In this document: positions 1 through 10,666 of the stretch, in pieces
How the letters are laid out: every line of letters starts with the position of its first letter
How positions within the stretch are numbered: position 1 is the first letter of the stretch
Assembly (NCBI RefSeq): GCF_035989885.1
Contig: NZ_CP108518.1
Span: forward strand, 4,765,001-4,829,000
Direction: 5' to 3'
Length of the DNA stretch: 64,000 bases
Origin: Streptomyces sp. NBC_01232
GTDB lineage: Bacteria; Actinomycetota; Actinomycetes; Streptomycetales; Streptomycetaceae
Translations under genes and position numbers: made by a program
Notes under the pieces: model-generated
Told to the model about the DNA's origin: nothing
Database searches by the model: none
Seen by the model: the letters and a program-made list of their open reading frames with translations, nothing else

Positions 1-2058
<2,058 letters not shown>

Positions 2059-2134
2059 TCAGTTGCTCGCGTCCACTGTGTTAGTTCTGAAATAACGAAC
2101 AGCTGTGAAAACACCAGCGTTCAAATTTCATAGT

Positions 2135-2254
2135 GTTTCGGTGGTCATAGCGTTAGGGAAACGCCCGGTTTACATTCCGAACCCGGAAGCTAAGCCTTTC
2201 AGCGCCGATGGTACTGCAGGGGGGACCCTGTGGGAGAGTAGGACGCCGCCGAAC
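2135..2254 (+). rRNA. 5S ribosomal RNA
   Basis: A 120-nt segment beginning gtttcggtggtcatagcg and ending ggacgccgccgaac. It carries the conserved loop ttccgaacccggaagctaag and complementary ends, as in Streptomyces 5S rRNA. It lies about 76 nt after the 23S 3' end, the usual rRNA operon order, and is followed at once by a terminator. The ends are assigned by similarity to remembered Streptomyces 5S sequences. Confidence 0.96.
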
Positions 2255-2266
2255 AATCATTGTGGG

Positions 2267-2297
2267 AAAGCCCCGCACCTTATGGTGCGGGGCTTTT
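2267..2297 (+). terminator. rRNA operon terminator
   Basis: Perfect 10-bp hairpin (gccccgcacc / ggtgcggggc, 4-nt loop) preceded by AAA and followed by TTTT, 13 nt after the 5S end. It is a classic intrinsic terminator, one of the few in this window with a T tract. Confidence 0.93.
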
Positions 2298-2429
2298 CTG
2301 CGTTTACGGCCCGATCGTGCCGACCCGCGCCGCAGGGCTGTCGTCCGAATGGCCGCAGCAGGCCGGTGATGCGTCGTCCGCGGCCCGGCGGAGCGGGCCT
2401 TGCGTCCCTTTAGTTCGTACTGTGGGGGT

Positions 2430-3095
2430 ATGGGCTACGACCTCGTCATCTTCGACAACGACGGCGTGCTGGTGGACAGCGAGCCGCTCGCCAACAGCAC
2501 CCTCGCCGGGTATCTGACCGAGCTGGGGCACCCGACCACCTACGAGGAGTCGGTCCGCGACTACATGGGGTCCGCCGTGCACCGCGTGCACGACCTCGTC
2601 CAGGAGCGGACCGGGGAGCGGCTGCCGGCCGACTTCGACGAGACGCTGCACGCGCGGACCGTCGCCGCGTTCGAGCAGGAGCTGAAGCCCGTACCCGGCG
2701 TGGAGGAGGTGCTGGGGGCGCTGACCGCGCAAGGGGTCGCCTACTGCCTGGCCTCCTCCGGGACGCACGAGCGGATCCGGGTCGGACATCGGGTGGCCGG
2801 GCTCGACGGGTGGTTCGAAGAAGAGTGGATCTTCAGCGCGCAGGACGTCGGCCAGGGCAAGCCCTCTCCCGACCTGTACCTGCACGCGGCGCGGCAGATG
2901 GGCGTGGAGCCCGCCCGTTGCGTGGTCATCGAGGACAGTCCGCTCGGTATCCAGGCCGCCGTCGCCGCGGGCATGGACGTGTACGCGTTCACGGCGATGC
3001 TGCCCGCCGACCGGCTCCCCGGGGCCACCGGGCACTTCGGTGACATGAAGCAGCTCAACGGACTGCTCGGGCTGGAGGCCGGACTGGGTATGTGA
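2430..3095 (+). CDS. HAD-superfamily hydrolase (beta-phosphoglucomutase/phosphatase type)
   Basis: A 221-aa cytoplasmic hydrolase. HAD motif I is FDNDGVLVDSE near the N-terminus: nucleophile Asp in DNDG, with D where DxDG phosphatases and phosphomutases carry theirs. A helical cap follows, then motif II (ASSG), a motif III lysine (QGKPSPD) and the acidic motif IV (VIEDSPLGIQAA). This is the subfamily I pattern shared by phosphoglycolate phosphatases, sugar-phosphatases and beta-phosphoglucomutases. The substrate cannot be read from sequence. ATG at 2430 puts motif I at the N-terminus; an in-frame TTG at 2400 would add ten residues with no family support. Preceded by the rRNA terminator, so it has its own promoter. 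Confidence 0.88.
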   Translation: MGYDLVIFDNDGVLVDSEPLANSTLAGYLTELGHPTTYEESVRDYMGSAVHRVHDLVQERTGERLPADFDETLHARTVAAFEQELKPVPGVEEVLGALTAQGVAYCLASSGTHERIRVGHRVAGLDGWFEEEWIFSAQDVGQGKPSPDLYLHAARQMGVEPARCVVIEDSPLGIQAAVAAGMDVYAFTAMLPADRLPGATGHFGDMKQLNGLLGLEAGLGM

Positions 3096-3138
3096 TCTCT
3101 CTACCCACGGGTAGCCCGTGGCCCTACGCTGACCCGCC

Positions 3139-4398
3139 ATGACGGATGATGTGCGGCTTCGGCGTGGCCGGGGCGCTCTGGGGTTCAGTTTCTTCGTGCA
3201 AGGCGTTGCCTTCGCGCTGCTCGTGACGCGGATCCCGGCCATCCAGGACCGGTACGGGATATCCGACGGCCTGCTGCCCGCCTTCCTCGCGGCCGTGCCG
3301 GTCCTCGCGGGGGCGTCGAGCGTGGCCACCGAGCACCTGGTGAAGCGGGTCGCGCCCAGCGTCGTACTGCGGTGGGCGCAGCCGCTGGTGCTGTTGTCCC
3401 TGCTGGGTGTCGGCGCCGGCGGCCGGATGTGGCACGTGGCCCTCGCCCTGGGGGTGTTCGGGCTGTCGGTGGGTGCGCTGGACGCCTCGATGAACATGCT
3501 CGGGGTGAGCCTGCAGCGGGCGTACGGGCGCAGCATCATGCTGGGCTTCCACGCCGCGTACAGCTTCGGCGGGATCCTGGGGGCGTCGGCCGCGTGGGCG
3601 GGGGCGCACTGGAAGCTGGACCTGTTCGTCAGCTATCTGCCGGCCGTGGTCGTGCTGTTGCCGCTCGCGCTGCTGGGGAGCCGGCGCTACGTCGACGCGC
3701 CGGAGACGGTCACGGTGACGGGTCCGGGCGCGGGGGAAGCCGCGGAGAAGGCCGCCGGGAAGGGACTGGGCAGCGGCGGGTTCAAGCTGCTGCTGCCGCT
3801 GTGCCTGGTGATGGCGTGCGCGTACATCGGTGACTCGACGGTGGCGAACTGGAGTGCCAAGTACCTCCAGGACGTGCTCGGGAGCTCGGAGCAGATGGCG
3901 ACCGTCCCCTACAACGTCTACATGGTGACCACGCTCGTCGGGCGGGCCGTCGGGGACCTGGGTGTGCGGCGCTTCGGGGCGGTGGCCGTGGTGCGGGGCG
4001 GGACGCTGGTGGCGGCCGGCGGGTTCGCGGTGGTGGCCGTGGCGCCGGGGGCGTGGGTGGGGATGCTCGGATTCACGCTGCTGGGGATCGGGCTGTGCGT
4101 GATCGTGCCGCAGACCTTCGCGGCCGCCGGGAGGCTGTTCCCCGGGGCGTCCGACACGGCCGTCGCCCGGCTCAACATCTTCAACTACGTCGGCTTCCTG
4201 ATCGGGTCGCCGCTCGTCGGGGCGCTCGGCGATGCCTGGAGCTACCGGGGCGCGATGCTGGTGCCGATGCTGCTGGTCCTGGTGACCTTGTTCCATGCCC
4301 GTTCGTTCGGCTCGGAGGGCGCCCGATACGGTGTCCGCCATGAGCGGCGAGCCGGTGACCGGGCTGTTGATGTGGGACGAGGCGGTAACGAGGTATGA
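3139..4398 (+). CDS. MFS transporter
   Basis: A 419-aa protein with about twelve hydrophobic segments across its length, a short charged N-terminus (TDDVRLRRGRGALG) and a central cytoplasmic loop near residues 190-215 rich in Ala, Glu and Gly. This is the layout of a major facilitator superfamily permease. A segment near residue 140 (GFHAAYSFGGILGA) resembles the FucP/YbjJ-like branch that includes sugar transporters and exporters. Substrate unknown. The 3' end overlaps the start of acuC by 59 bp, so the two genes are probably cotranscribed. A small inverted repeat (ccacggg/cccgtgg, 3105-3121) sits just upstream and may be regulatory. Confidence 0.87.
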   Translation: MTDDVRLRRGRGALGFSFFVQGVAFALLVTRIPAIQDRYGISDGLLPAFLAAVPVLAGASSVATEHLVKRVAPSVVLRWAQPLVLLSLLGVGAGGRMWHVALALGVFGLSVGALDASMNMLGVSLQRAYGRSIMLGFHAAYSFGGILGASAAWAGAHWKLDLFVSYLPAVVVLLPLALLGSRRYVDAPETVTVTGPGAGEAAEKAAGKGLGSGGFKLLLPLCLVMACAYIGDSTVANWSAKYLQDVLGSSEQMATVPYNVYMVTTLVGRAVGDLGVRRFGAVAVVRGGTLVAAGGFAVVAVAPGAWVGMLGFTLLGIGLCVIVPQTFAAAGRLFPGASDTAVARLNIFNYVGFLIGSPLVGALGDAWSYRGAMLVPMLLVLVTLFHARSFGSEGARYGVRHERRAGDRAVDVGRGGNEV

Positions 4399-5518
4399 CT
4401 TCGGACCGAGCCATCCGATGGACCCGGTGCGCCTGGCGCTGACCATGGGCCTGGTGCGCGCCTTCGGGCTGGACCGGGCGATGGAGGTGCGGGCGGCCCC
4501 CGTGGCCGGGGACTCGACGCTGCGGCTGGTCCACCGGGAGGACTACGTCGACGCGGTGCGCGAGGTGTCCGCCGACCCGGGCGCCGCGGACGGTTCGTAC
4601 GGGCTGGGGACCATGGACGATCCGGCCTTCCACGGGATGCACGAGGCGTCCGCTCTGATCGCCGGGCAGTCCGTGGCGGGCGCGGAGGCGCTCTGGAACG
4701 GTGAGGCCGAGCACGCCGTGAACTTCGCCGGCGGGCTGCACCACGCCATGCCGGGCGGTGCGGCCGGCTTCTGTGTGTACAACGACGCGTCGCTGGCCGT
4801 GGCGCGTCTGCTGGAGCTGGGGGCCGAGCGGGTCGCGTACGTGGATGTGGACGTCCACCACGGGGACGGCGTGCAGGCGGCGTTCTGGGACGACCCGCGG
4901 GTGCTGACCATCTCCCTGCACGAGCATCCGCGGACGCTGTTCCCGCAGACGGGCTGGCCCGAGGAGACCGGTGGGCCGGGGGCGGAGGGGTCGGCGGTGA
5001 ACATCGCGCTGCCCGCCGGGACCGGGGACGAGGGGTGGCTGCGGGCCTTCCACGCGGTCGTGCCGGAGCTGCTGGCGGACTTCCGGCCGCAGGTGCTGGT
5101 GACGCAGCACGGGGCCGATACGCACTTCGAGGACCCGCTCGCGCACCTGGCGGTCTCGCTGGACGCCCAGCGGGTCGTCCAGGAGGCGTGTCACCGGCTC
5201 GCGCACGAGTACGCGGACGGGAAGTGGCTGGCGCTGGGCGGCGGCGGGTACGCGGTGGTGGACGTCGTGCCGCGGTCGTGGACGCACCTGGTGGGGATCG
5301 CTGCGCACCGGCCGGTGGATCCGCAGGCGGCGGTCCCGGCTGCGTGGCGGGACGAGGTGTACGCGCGGACGCGGCAGTTGGCGCCGGCGCGGATGACGGA
5401 CGGGCGGAGCCCGTCGTGGCCGGACTGGGAGGCGGGCTACGACCCGGCGGACCGGACGGATCAGGCCGTTCTGGCCACCCGTCGGGCGGTGTTCCCGCTG
5501 CGCGGCATGCTGGCCTGA
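4340..5518 (+). CDS. acuC: AcuC-family deacetylase (acetoin utilization protein / class I HDAC fold)
   Basis: A 392-aa arginase/deacetylase-fold enzyme. It carries the zinc-hydrolase signature of histone-deacetylase-like proteins: the HH pair in GGLHHAMPGGAAGFC, the metal ligands in YVDVDVHHGDGVQ, and a late GGGGY segment. AcuC enzymes deacetylate and thereby activate acetyl-CoA synthetase; that role is family knowledge. ATG at 4340 is chosen because MSGEPVTGLLMWDEAVTRYDFG matches the usual N-terminus. It lies inside the end of the MFS gene, and a longer in-frame start at 4295 would deepen that overlap. Probably translationally coupled to the MFS gene. Confidence 0.9.
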   Translation: MSGEPVTGLLMWDEAVTRYDFGPSHPMDPVRLALTMGLVRAFGLDRAMEVRAAPVAGDSTLRLVHREDYVDAVREVSADPGAADGSYGLGTMDDPAFHGMHEASALIAGQSVAGAEALWNGEAEHAVNFAGGLHHAMPGGAAGFCVYNDASLAVARLLELGAERVAYVDVDVHHGDGVQAAFWDDPRVLTISLHEHPRTLFPQTGWPEETGGPGAEGSAVNIALPAGTGDEGWLRAFHAVVPELLADFRPQVLVTQHGADTHFEDPLAHLAVSLDAQRVVQEACHRLAHEYADGKWLALGGGGYAVVDVVPRSWTHLVGIAAHRPVDPQAAVPAAWRDEVYARTRQLAPARMTDGRSPSWPDWEAGYDPADRTDQAVLATRRAVFPLRGMLA

Positions 5519-5611
5519 CCGCTCGGCCGGATCAGATGCATCGTTACGCCAACTGTGGGGCTGTTCGCCGGAATTGATGAACCGCCAGATGGGTTGCGGC
5601 AGCATCGGAGG

Positions 5612-6442
5612 GTGTTGAGCACCGGCGCGCTGCGTGCGCATCTGCTGGCCGCCCGGTTGGCCGGGTCCGTCGCCACCTCCCGGGAGGAGAGCCTGCGCAG
5701 TTACCGGCTGTTCGCGGCGCGGGATCCGCGGGTGATGCTGGGGCTGGATCCGGAGTGGGGCTGGGGCGAGGGTGATCTGCTGAGGCTGATGGCGGACAAG
5801 TGCGGGGTCTCGGCCGATCCGGCGCACGTCAGTGGGCCGGACGTGATCGACCCGGAGCGGACGGTGGCCGCGCTGGAGGCCTTCGCGGGGCGCCTGTGCG
5901 AGGCGGCGAGGGCCAGGTCGCCCGTGTTGTTCGGGACGGGCCATCCGCATCGGCTCCTGGGCTTCTACGCCGGTTTGGCCGAGGCGTTGTCGGCGGCGGG
6001 ATGTGTTGTCCTCACCCCTGCGCAGGGGGTGAGTGTCGACATGACGACGCGGTTCGGCGTACGCACGCACACCATCGAATACGTACGGGGGGTCGCACTG
6101 GTGCGGGAACCCGGCGTGCGGTTGCCCGGGAGTGCGACCGGCGTGCACACCCATTCGCCCCTGCCGGTCCGGGTGGCGCTGGGGGCCCTCGCGGAGGCCG
6201 GCGGGCCGCTGCCGGAGCTGGTGGTGGGCGACCACGGGTGGGTCTGCGGCGCAGGTCAGCTGGGTGTGGACGCGATCGGGCTGGCGGATACGGACGATCC
6301 CGCGCTGTTCGTCGGGGAGGCCGAGGGGCGGGTATCGGTGGCCGTTCCACTGGATGACGCGGTGCGAGCGGACTACTACCGACCGCTTACGAGGTACGTG
6401 CTCGGCCGCGCGAGTCTGACGGGGCGGCAGGAGTGGCCGTAG
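5612..6442 (+). CDS. conserved Streptomyces protein, predicted phosphatase
   Basis: About 276 aa, soluble. Conserved-looking blocks are LLAARLAGSVATSREESLRSY near the N-terminus, LFGTGHPHRLLGFY in the middle, and GDHGWVCGAGQLGVDAIGLADTDDP near the C-terminus. Homologues next to the bldN region of Streptomyces are generally labelled phosphatase, but no classic catalytic signature is certain here, so the activity is a weak inference. GTG 5612 follows GGAGG very closely; TTG 5615 is almost as good, and a GTG at 5555 gives a longer form with poor support. A BdtA-like regulator gene follows after 81 bp. Confidence 0.68.
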   Translation: MLSTGALRAHLLAARLAGSVATSREESLRSYRLFAARDPRVMLGLDPEWGWGEGDLLRLMADKCGVSADPAHVSGPDVIDPERTVAALEAFAGRLCEAARARSPVLFGTGHPHRLLGFYAGLAEALSAAGCVVLTPAQGVSVDMTTRFGVRTHTIEYVRGVALVREPGVRLPGSATGVHTHSPLPVRVALGALAEAGGPLPELVVGDHGWVCGAGQLGVDAIGLADTDDPALFVGEAEGRVSVAVPLDDAVRADYYRPLTRYVLGRASLTGRQEWP

Positions 6443-6523
6443 CTCCTCTTCCCCACTCGTATCACGCGCCCCTACTCTGGGGAGTGAGCGTGCGACGACG
6501 AGGAGTAACCGGAGGGGAAGCCG

Positions 6524-6766
6524 GTGCCCGTCATGCGCGGAAGGTCAAGGTGTGTCATGGCTGCTGGCGAGAGGCCTCTCAGTGAGGTTCAGTTCCTGAC
6601 CGTGGCGGAGGTCGCCTCGGTGATGCGAGTGTCGAAGATGACCGTGTACCGGCTGGTGCACAACGGTCATCTGCCCGCAATCCGGGTGGGCCGGTCCTTC
6701 CGGGTCCCCGAGAACGCGGTCCACGAGTACCTCCGAGAGTCCTATGTGGGGGTGGAGTCGGCCTGA
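6524..6766 (+). CDS. bdtA: small MerR/excisionase-type HTH regulator, BdtA-like
   Basis: An 80-aa DNA-binding protein that is essentially one winged helix-turn-helix of the excisionase/BldC type (FLTVAEVASVMRVSKMTVYRLVHNGHLPAIRVGRSFRVPENAVHEYL). The locus, a few genes from bldN-rsbN, matches the position of the S. coelicolor BldD target bdtA, so the symbol rests on memory of synteny and is moderately certain. GTG 6524 has a strong ribosome-binding site (GGAGGGG at 6511). ATG 6557 behind AAGG would give the 69-aa form often annotated. Single-domain proteins of this class bind direct repeats cooperatively. Confidence 0.85.
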   Translation: MPVMRGRSRCVMAAGERPLSEVQFLTVAEVASVMRVSKMTVYRLVHNGHLPAIRVGRSFRVPENAVHEYLRESYVGVESA

Positions 6767-6908
6767 GACTGAGGCTCGGGACGCCCCTGGCTACGACGCG
6801 GAAGCGCTCGGATTACAAGCTCAGAGCTCGGGCGGGTAGGCTAGGCCGACGTAGGTCGTGTGGGCCCAGACGCCCCGCACCAGTGAAGAGAAGTGAGCGA
6901 GGGTAGTC

Positions 6909-7007
6909 GTGGGCTCTGTTATCAAGAAGCGGCGCAAGCGGATGGCTAAGAAGAAGCACCGCAAGCTGCTCAAGCGCACCCGCGTCCAGCGCCGTAACAA
7001 GAAGTAA
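6909..7007 (+). CDS. 30S ribosomal protein bS22 (AURKAIP1/COX24 domain)
   Basis: A 32-residue, extremely basic peptide ([18 protein letters not shown]..., ending [10 protein letters not shown]). It matches the actinobacterial ribosomal protein bS22, first seen bound to mycobacterial ribosomes. GTG at 6909 has GAGGG five bases upstream. It is easily missed by gene finders because of its length. A perfect 15-bp hairpin starts 22 nt after the stop. Confidence 0.93.
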   Translation: MGSVIKKRRKRMAKKKHRKLLKRTRVQRRNKK

Positions 7008-7029
7008 ACGGCAGCTGTACGTGTTCTCC

Positions 7030-7062
7030 GCAGCCCCTCCACCATTCTGGTGGAGGGGCTGC
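7030..7062 (+). terminator. strong hairpin after bS22
   Basis: Perfect 15-bp stem (gcagcccctccacca / tggtggaggggctgc) with a TTC loop and no T tract, as is common for Streptomyces terminators. It ends only about 40 bp before the downstream dehydratase start, so it separates bS22 from that gene or acts as an attenuator in its leader. Confidence 0.8.
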
Positions 7063-7102
7063 GGTGCAGCCGGGGGACTTCTTCGAGGGAGGCGCTGAGC
7101 TC

Positions 7103-8188
7103 GTGGGGAAGGTCGTACTCGTCACCGGGGCAGCCCGGCAGTTGGGCGGTCGCTTCGTGCGCCGGATCCAGCGTGACCCGGACGTCGAGCGCGTGATCGC
7201 GGTGGACGCGGTGACACCGCCGCACCGGCTGGGATCGGCGGAGTTCGTCCGTACGGACATCAGACAGTCGGCGATTGCCAGAGTGCTGGCCGAGCACGCC
7301 GTGGACACGGTGGTGCATCTGGCGGTCACCGGGGGCAGCGCGGGCACGGGCGGCGCGCACAGCACCGTCAAGGAAACGAACGTCATCGGCACCATGCAGC
7401 TCCTCGGAGCCTGCCAGAAGTCGCCGACGGTACGGCGGCTCGTGGTGAAGTCGAGCACCAGCGTCTACGGGGGCACGCCCCGGGACCCGGCCGTCTTCAC
7501 CGAGACCACGGAGCCCAAATCGCTGCCGGCGGGCGGCTTCGCGAAGGACGCCGCCGAGGTCGAGGGGTACGTACGGGGCTTCGCGCGCAGACGGCCGGAC
7601 GTCGCGGTCTGCGTCCTGCGGTTCGCCAACATCCTGGGGCCCTACGCCGACTCGGCGCTCGCCGAGTACTTCTCGATCCCCGTGATGCCGACCGTGCTGG
7701 GGTACGACCCGCGGCTGCAGTTCGTGCACGAGGACGACGTCCTCGAAGTGCTGCGGCTGGCGGCGCAGGAGCCCAGGCGCGGGACGCTGAACAGCGGGAC
7801 CTTCAACATCGCGGGCGACGGCGTCCTGCTGCTGTCGCAGTGCTCGCGGCGGCTGGGGCGGCCCACGCTGCCGCTGCTGCTGCCCGCGCTCAACTGGGTG
7901 GGCTCCGCGCTGCGGGCGGTCGGGGCCACCGACTTCTCGCCGGAGCAGATAAGGCTTCTCACCCATGGCCGGGTCGTGGAGACCACGCAGATGCGCGAGG
8001 TGCTCGGCTTCGAGCCGCTCTACACGACCGCCGAGACGTTCGCGGACTTCGCGCGGAGCCGGGGGAGCGGGCTGCTGCCTCCGGAGCGGGTCGGACGGGC
8101 CGTGGACCGGGTGGCGGCCATGCTGAATGCAGACGGGCTCGACGGGCTCAAGGACGACGCCTACGCGGCTGAAGGAGCGAAGCGATAG
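7103..8188 (+). CDS. NAD(P)-dependent epimerase/dehydratase-like protein (atypical extended SDR)
   Basis: A 361-aa Rossmann protein. The dinucleotide-binding segment is VVLVTGAARQLGGRF at the N-terminus, followed by the acidic DAVTP strand end, a VVHLAVTGG strand and KSSTSVYG. In extended SDRs the catalytic YxxxK should follow, but the matching stretch reads PAGGFAKDAAEVEGYV, with Phe for Tyr and no Lys at +4. Normal epimerase/dehydratase chemistry is therefore doubtful. GTG 7103 has GAGGGAGG upstream; the in-frame GTG 7064 touches the terminator hairpin. The stop codon shares one base with the GTG of the acyltransferase gene, so the two are coupled and may act together in lipid metabolism. 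Confidence 0.82.
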   Translation: MGKVVLVTGAARQLGGRFVRRIQRDPDVERVIAVDAVTPPHRLGSAEFVRTDIRQSAIARVLAEHAVDTVVHLAVTGGSAGTGGAHSTVKETNVIGTMQLLGACQKSPTVRRLVVKSSTSVYGGTPRDPAVFTETTEPKSLPAGGFAKDAAEVEGYVRGFARRRPDVAVCVLRFANILGPYADSALAEYFSIPVMPTVLGYDPRLQFVHEDDVLEVLRLAAQEPRRGTLNSGTFNIAGDGVLLLSQCSRRLGRPTLPLLLPALNWVGSALRAVGATDFSPEQIRLLTHGRVVETTQMREVLGFEPLYTTAETFADFARSRGSGLLPPERVGRAVDRVAAMLNADGLDGLKDDAYAAEGAKR

Positions 8189-9180
8189 TGGCGGACGCCA
8201 AGGTCATTCCGTTCGGCGAGGACCGGCCGCGGCGGCGGATCCCCCGCCGGGTGCGGGCGGTGCCCGCTGCCGAGCCGGTGGTGGAGGAACGGGCCGCTCC
8301 CGAGCCCGCCCCCGCGCCCGCTCCGGACGCGGCGCCCGGCGACGGCTGGGACCGGCGGATCGCCGGCGGACTGGCGTTCCTGCGGCGGCGGATCACCGGC
8401 GACTACGAGGTCGACGACTTCGGCTACGACAAGGAACTGACGGACCAGGTCCTGATGTCCCTGATGCGGCCGCTGTACGACAAGTACTTCCGGGTCGAGG
8501 TCAAGGGGATCGAGAACATCCCGGCGGAGGGCGGCGCGCTGATCGTGGCGAACCACTCCGGGACGCTGCCGCTGGACGGGCTGATGCTCCAGGTCGCCGT
8601 GCACGACCGCCACCCGGCGGAGCGGCACCTGCGGCTGCTGGCGGCGGACCTGGTCTTCATGCTGCCGGTGGTCAACGAGCTGGCCCGCAAGGCGGGGCAC
8701 ACCCTGGCGTGCGCGGAGGACGCGCAGCGGCTGCTGGAGGCCGGGGAGCTGGTCGGTGTGATGCCGGAGGGCTTCAAGGGGATAGGGAAGCCGTTCGGGG
8801 ACCGGTACAAGCTGCAGCGGTTCGGTCGGGGCGGGTTCGTGTCGACGGCGCTGCGGGCGGGGACGCCGATCGTGCCGTGCTCGATCGTGGGGGCGGAGGA
8901 GATCTACCCCATGGTCGGCAACGCGAAGACGCTGGCGCGGCTGCTGGGGGTCCCGTACTTCCCGATCACGCCGACGTTCCCGTGGCTGGGGCCGCTGGGT
9001 GCGGTGCCGTTGCCGACGAAGTGGACGATCCAGTTCGGTGAGCCCATCCCGACGGACGGGTATGCCGCGGAGGCGGCGGAGGACCCGATGCTGATGTTCA
9101 ACCTGACGGACCAGGTGCGGGAGCAGATCCAGCACACGCTCTACAAGCTGCTGGTGCAGCGGCGGTCGGTGTTCTTCTGA
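8188..9180 (+). CDS. lysophospholipid acyltransferase, PlsC family
   Basis: A 330-aa protein. After a Pro/Ala/Arg-rich N-terminal 55 residues comes an acyltransferase domain with NHSGTLPLDG (the His...Asp acyltransferase box, here H-X6-D rather than the usual H-X4-D), a hydrophobic strand LLAADLVFMLPVV, and PEGFKGIG, which corresponds to the acceptor-binding PEG motif. Such enzymes acylate lysophosphatidic acid or related lysolipids at the inner face of the membrane; the exact substrate is unknown. The GTG start overlaps the stop of the preceding SDR gene by one base. A large hairpin follows. Confidence 0.85.
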   Translation: MADAKVIPFGEDRPRRRIPRRVRAVPAAEPVVEERAAPEPAPAPAPDAAPGDGWDRRIAGGLAFLRRRITGDYEVDDFGYDKELTDQVLMSLMRPLYDKYFRVEVKGIENIPAEGGALIVANHSGTLPLDGLMLQVAVHDRHPAERHLRLLAADLVFMLPVVNELARKAGHTLACAEDAQRLLEAGELVGVMPEGFKGIGKPFGDRYKLQRFGRGGFVSTALRAGTPIVPCSIVGAEEIYPMVGNAKTLARLLGVPYFPITPTFPWLGPLGAVPLPTKWTIQFGEPIPTDGYAAEAAEDPMLMFNLTDQVREQIQHTLYKLLVQRRSVFF

Positions 9181-9197
9181 CGGGCCGTCGAAGCGGA

Positions 9198-9230
9198 AAG
9201 GGCGGGGCCGCCGCGGCGGCCCCGCCCTTT
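9198..9230. terminator. bidirectional terminator hairpin
   Basis: Palindrome aaagggcggggccgcc / ggcggccccgcccttt, 16-bp arms with almost no loop, between the convergent acyltransferase and rsbN genes. AAA/TTT ends serve both directions. Confidence 0.85.
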
Positions 9231-9232
9231 TC

Positions 9233-10438
9233 CTACTCTGCGTCCTCCGCGCCCAGGCCCAGGCCCGGGAGGAGCCCCGGGAGCAGGGGCGGGATGGTGA
9301 TGTCCGGCTTGGGGTCCTCCGGCGTGCCCGAGGTGGGCGGCCCCGACTGACCCGCGGGCGGGTTGAGCAGGTCGCCCGTACCGCCCAGGAGGCCGCCGGC
9401 GGGGGGCCGGCTGCTGCCCGAGGGGGACGGCGCCGTGGGGCTGCCGGAAGGCGTGCCCGCGGCGGGGGTGGACTGCTGTGTGCCGCTGGGCGTTCCCGGC
9501 TTGGCGGACGAGCCGGGGGTGCTGCCGGTGCCGCGGGGCTGCTCCGGTGGCTTGGGGAGCAGGCTCTGGAGCGGCGCCACGTCATCGTCTATGGCCTGGA
9601 AGACCGACTCCACCTCACCGCCCACGTCCGTGAGCTGTGCCGGGAGCTTCTCGCGGAGCTTGCCCCACGCGTCGCGGTGGGAGCGGGAGAACGACGACAG
9701 CTTCTGGATCGGGCCGAGCGAGCCGTCCCGTTCGTACGCGGCCTGGAGGAGGCGGTGGCCTGCCTCCGCGTCGTGCTTCACGCCCGCCAGTGCCCGGCGG
9801 ATCGCGCCCAGGGACTCGTGGTCCAGGTCGCCCAGCCGGCCCCGTTCCATCAGCCTGCGGGCTTCCGACAGACGGTTGGAGGCCTGGTCGAGATAGAGCT
9901 CGCCCCGGTCCGCGTCGTCGTCGGCCATCCCCAGCTTCAGGTCCTCCATGCCCCGCTTCACGGGGTAGAGGTGGTCACCGGGCAGGGCGTCGGAACTGGC
10001 AGCGGCCACTCCGCTGAAGGCCCCTGCGGCCACACCCACGGTGAGGCCGCCCGCTGCGATGCCCTTGGACCAGCGGGAGCGGGGCCGCAATTTCCGGAGC
10101 GGGGTCGCCCGGTGGGCGCCGCGGCCGGTCCGCTGTTCGGGCACCAGAGGGTCCGAGGCGGCACTGCCCCCCGCCCTCTCCTCCAGCACCATGGCCTCCA
10201 TGGCGGCAATGAGCTGGGCTCGTTGCACCACTTTGACCTCGGGGTCCAGCACTGGGCGCGGCATTCTTTCGCCGAGCACGCTCGCCAGGGCCAACAACCG
10301 GTCGTGGTCGGCAGGTTCGGCAGGCGCCTCGGACTGCTCGGCCGCCGAGTCCGGTTCCGAAGGGTCGGACTGGGTCCGATCCTCCAGGGCCTGGGCGAAG
10401 GCGTTCGCCCGCCGGTGCGGGGTCACGTTCGCGATCAC
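9233..10438 (-). CDS. rsbN: anti-sigma factor RsbN (DUF5667 membrane protein)
   Basis: About 401 aa. Residues 1-115 form a charged cytoplasmic part with a sigma-binding-like helix (HDRLLALASVLGERMP). One transmembrane segment lies near residues 126-147 (GIAAGGLTVGVAAGAFSGVA), then a DUF5667 helical region follows (ALPGDHLYPVKRGMEDLKL..., GELYLDQASNRLSEARRL). The extracytoplasmic C-terminus is Pro/Ser/Gly-rich. It lies directly downstream of bldN, the position of RsbN, which holds sigma-BldN inactive in S. venezuelae; identity rests on that synteny and topology. GTG 10438 is preferred because GAGGAGGT precedes it. The 228-bp gap to bldN could hold a separate promoter. Confidence 0.88.
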   Translation of the reverse strand: MIANVTPHRRANAFAQALEDRTQSDPSEPDSAAEQSEAPAEPADHDRLLALASVLGERMPRPVLDPEVKVVQRAQLIAAMEAMVLEERAGGSAASDPLVPEQRTGRGAHRATPLRKLRPRSRWSKGIAAGGLTVGVAAGAFSGVAAASSDALPGDHLYPVKRGMEDLKLGMADDDADRGELYLDQASNRLSEARRLMERGRLGDLDHESLGAIRRALAGVKHDAEAGHRLLQAAYERDGSLGPIQKLSSFSRSHRDAWGKLREKLPAQLTDVGGEVESVFQAIDDDVAPLQSLLPKPPEQPRGTGSTPGSSAKPGTPSGTQQSTPAAGTPSGSPTAPSPSGSSRPPAGGLLGGTGDLLNPPAGQSGPPTSGTPEDPKPDITIPPLLPGLLPGLGLGAEDAE

Positions 10439-10666
10439 TGGCGGCACCTCCTCTCGTCATGACGATCGACTCCCCAAGGTGTCCGGAAGGTTGCCTTCCT
10501 TGAGCACATCCACACTTTCGGGTGAGCGGCTTTCGGCAAAGCGTGTCCACAGGGAGCCTGCATTCCGCACAACGAGCGTCGCGGCACTTGGGTTACGGAC
10601 GAAGGATGATCTGACCACAGCGTCATCGAGGGGTCACCGAATGTGAGGTTGTCTGGTGTCGGAGGG

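Noticed and set aside
2105..2517. Open frames spanning 5S rRNA and its terminator
   Set aside because: They read through the 5S gene and a hairpin; the HAD gene start is independently supported.
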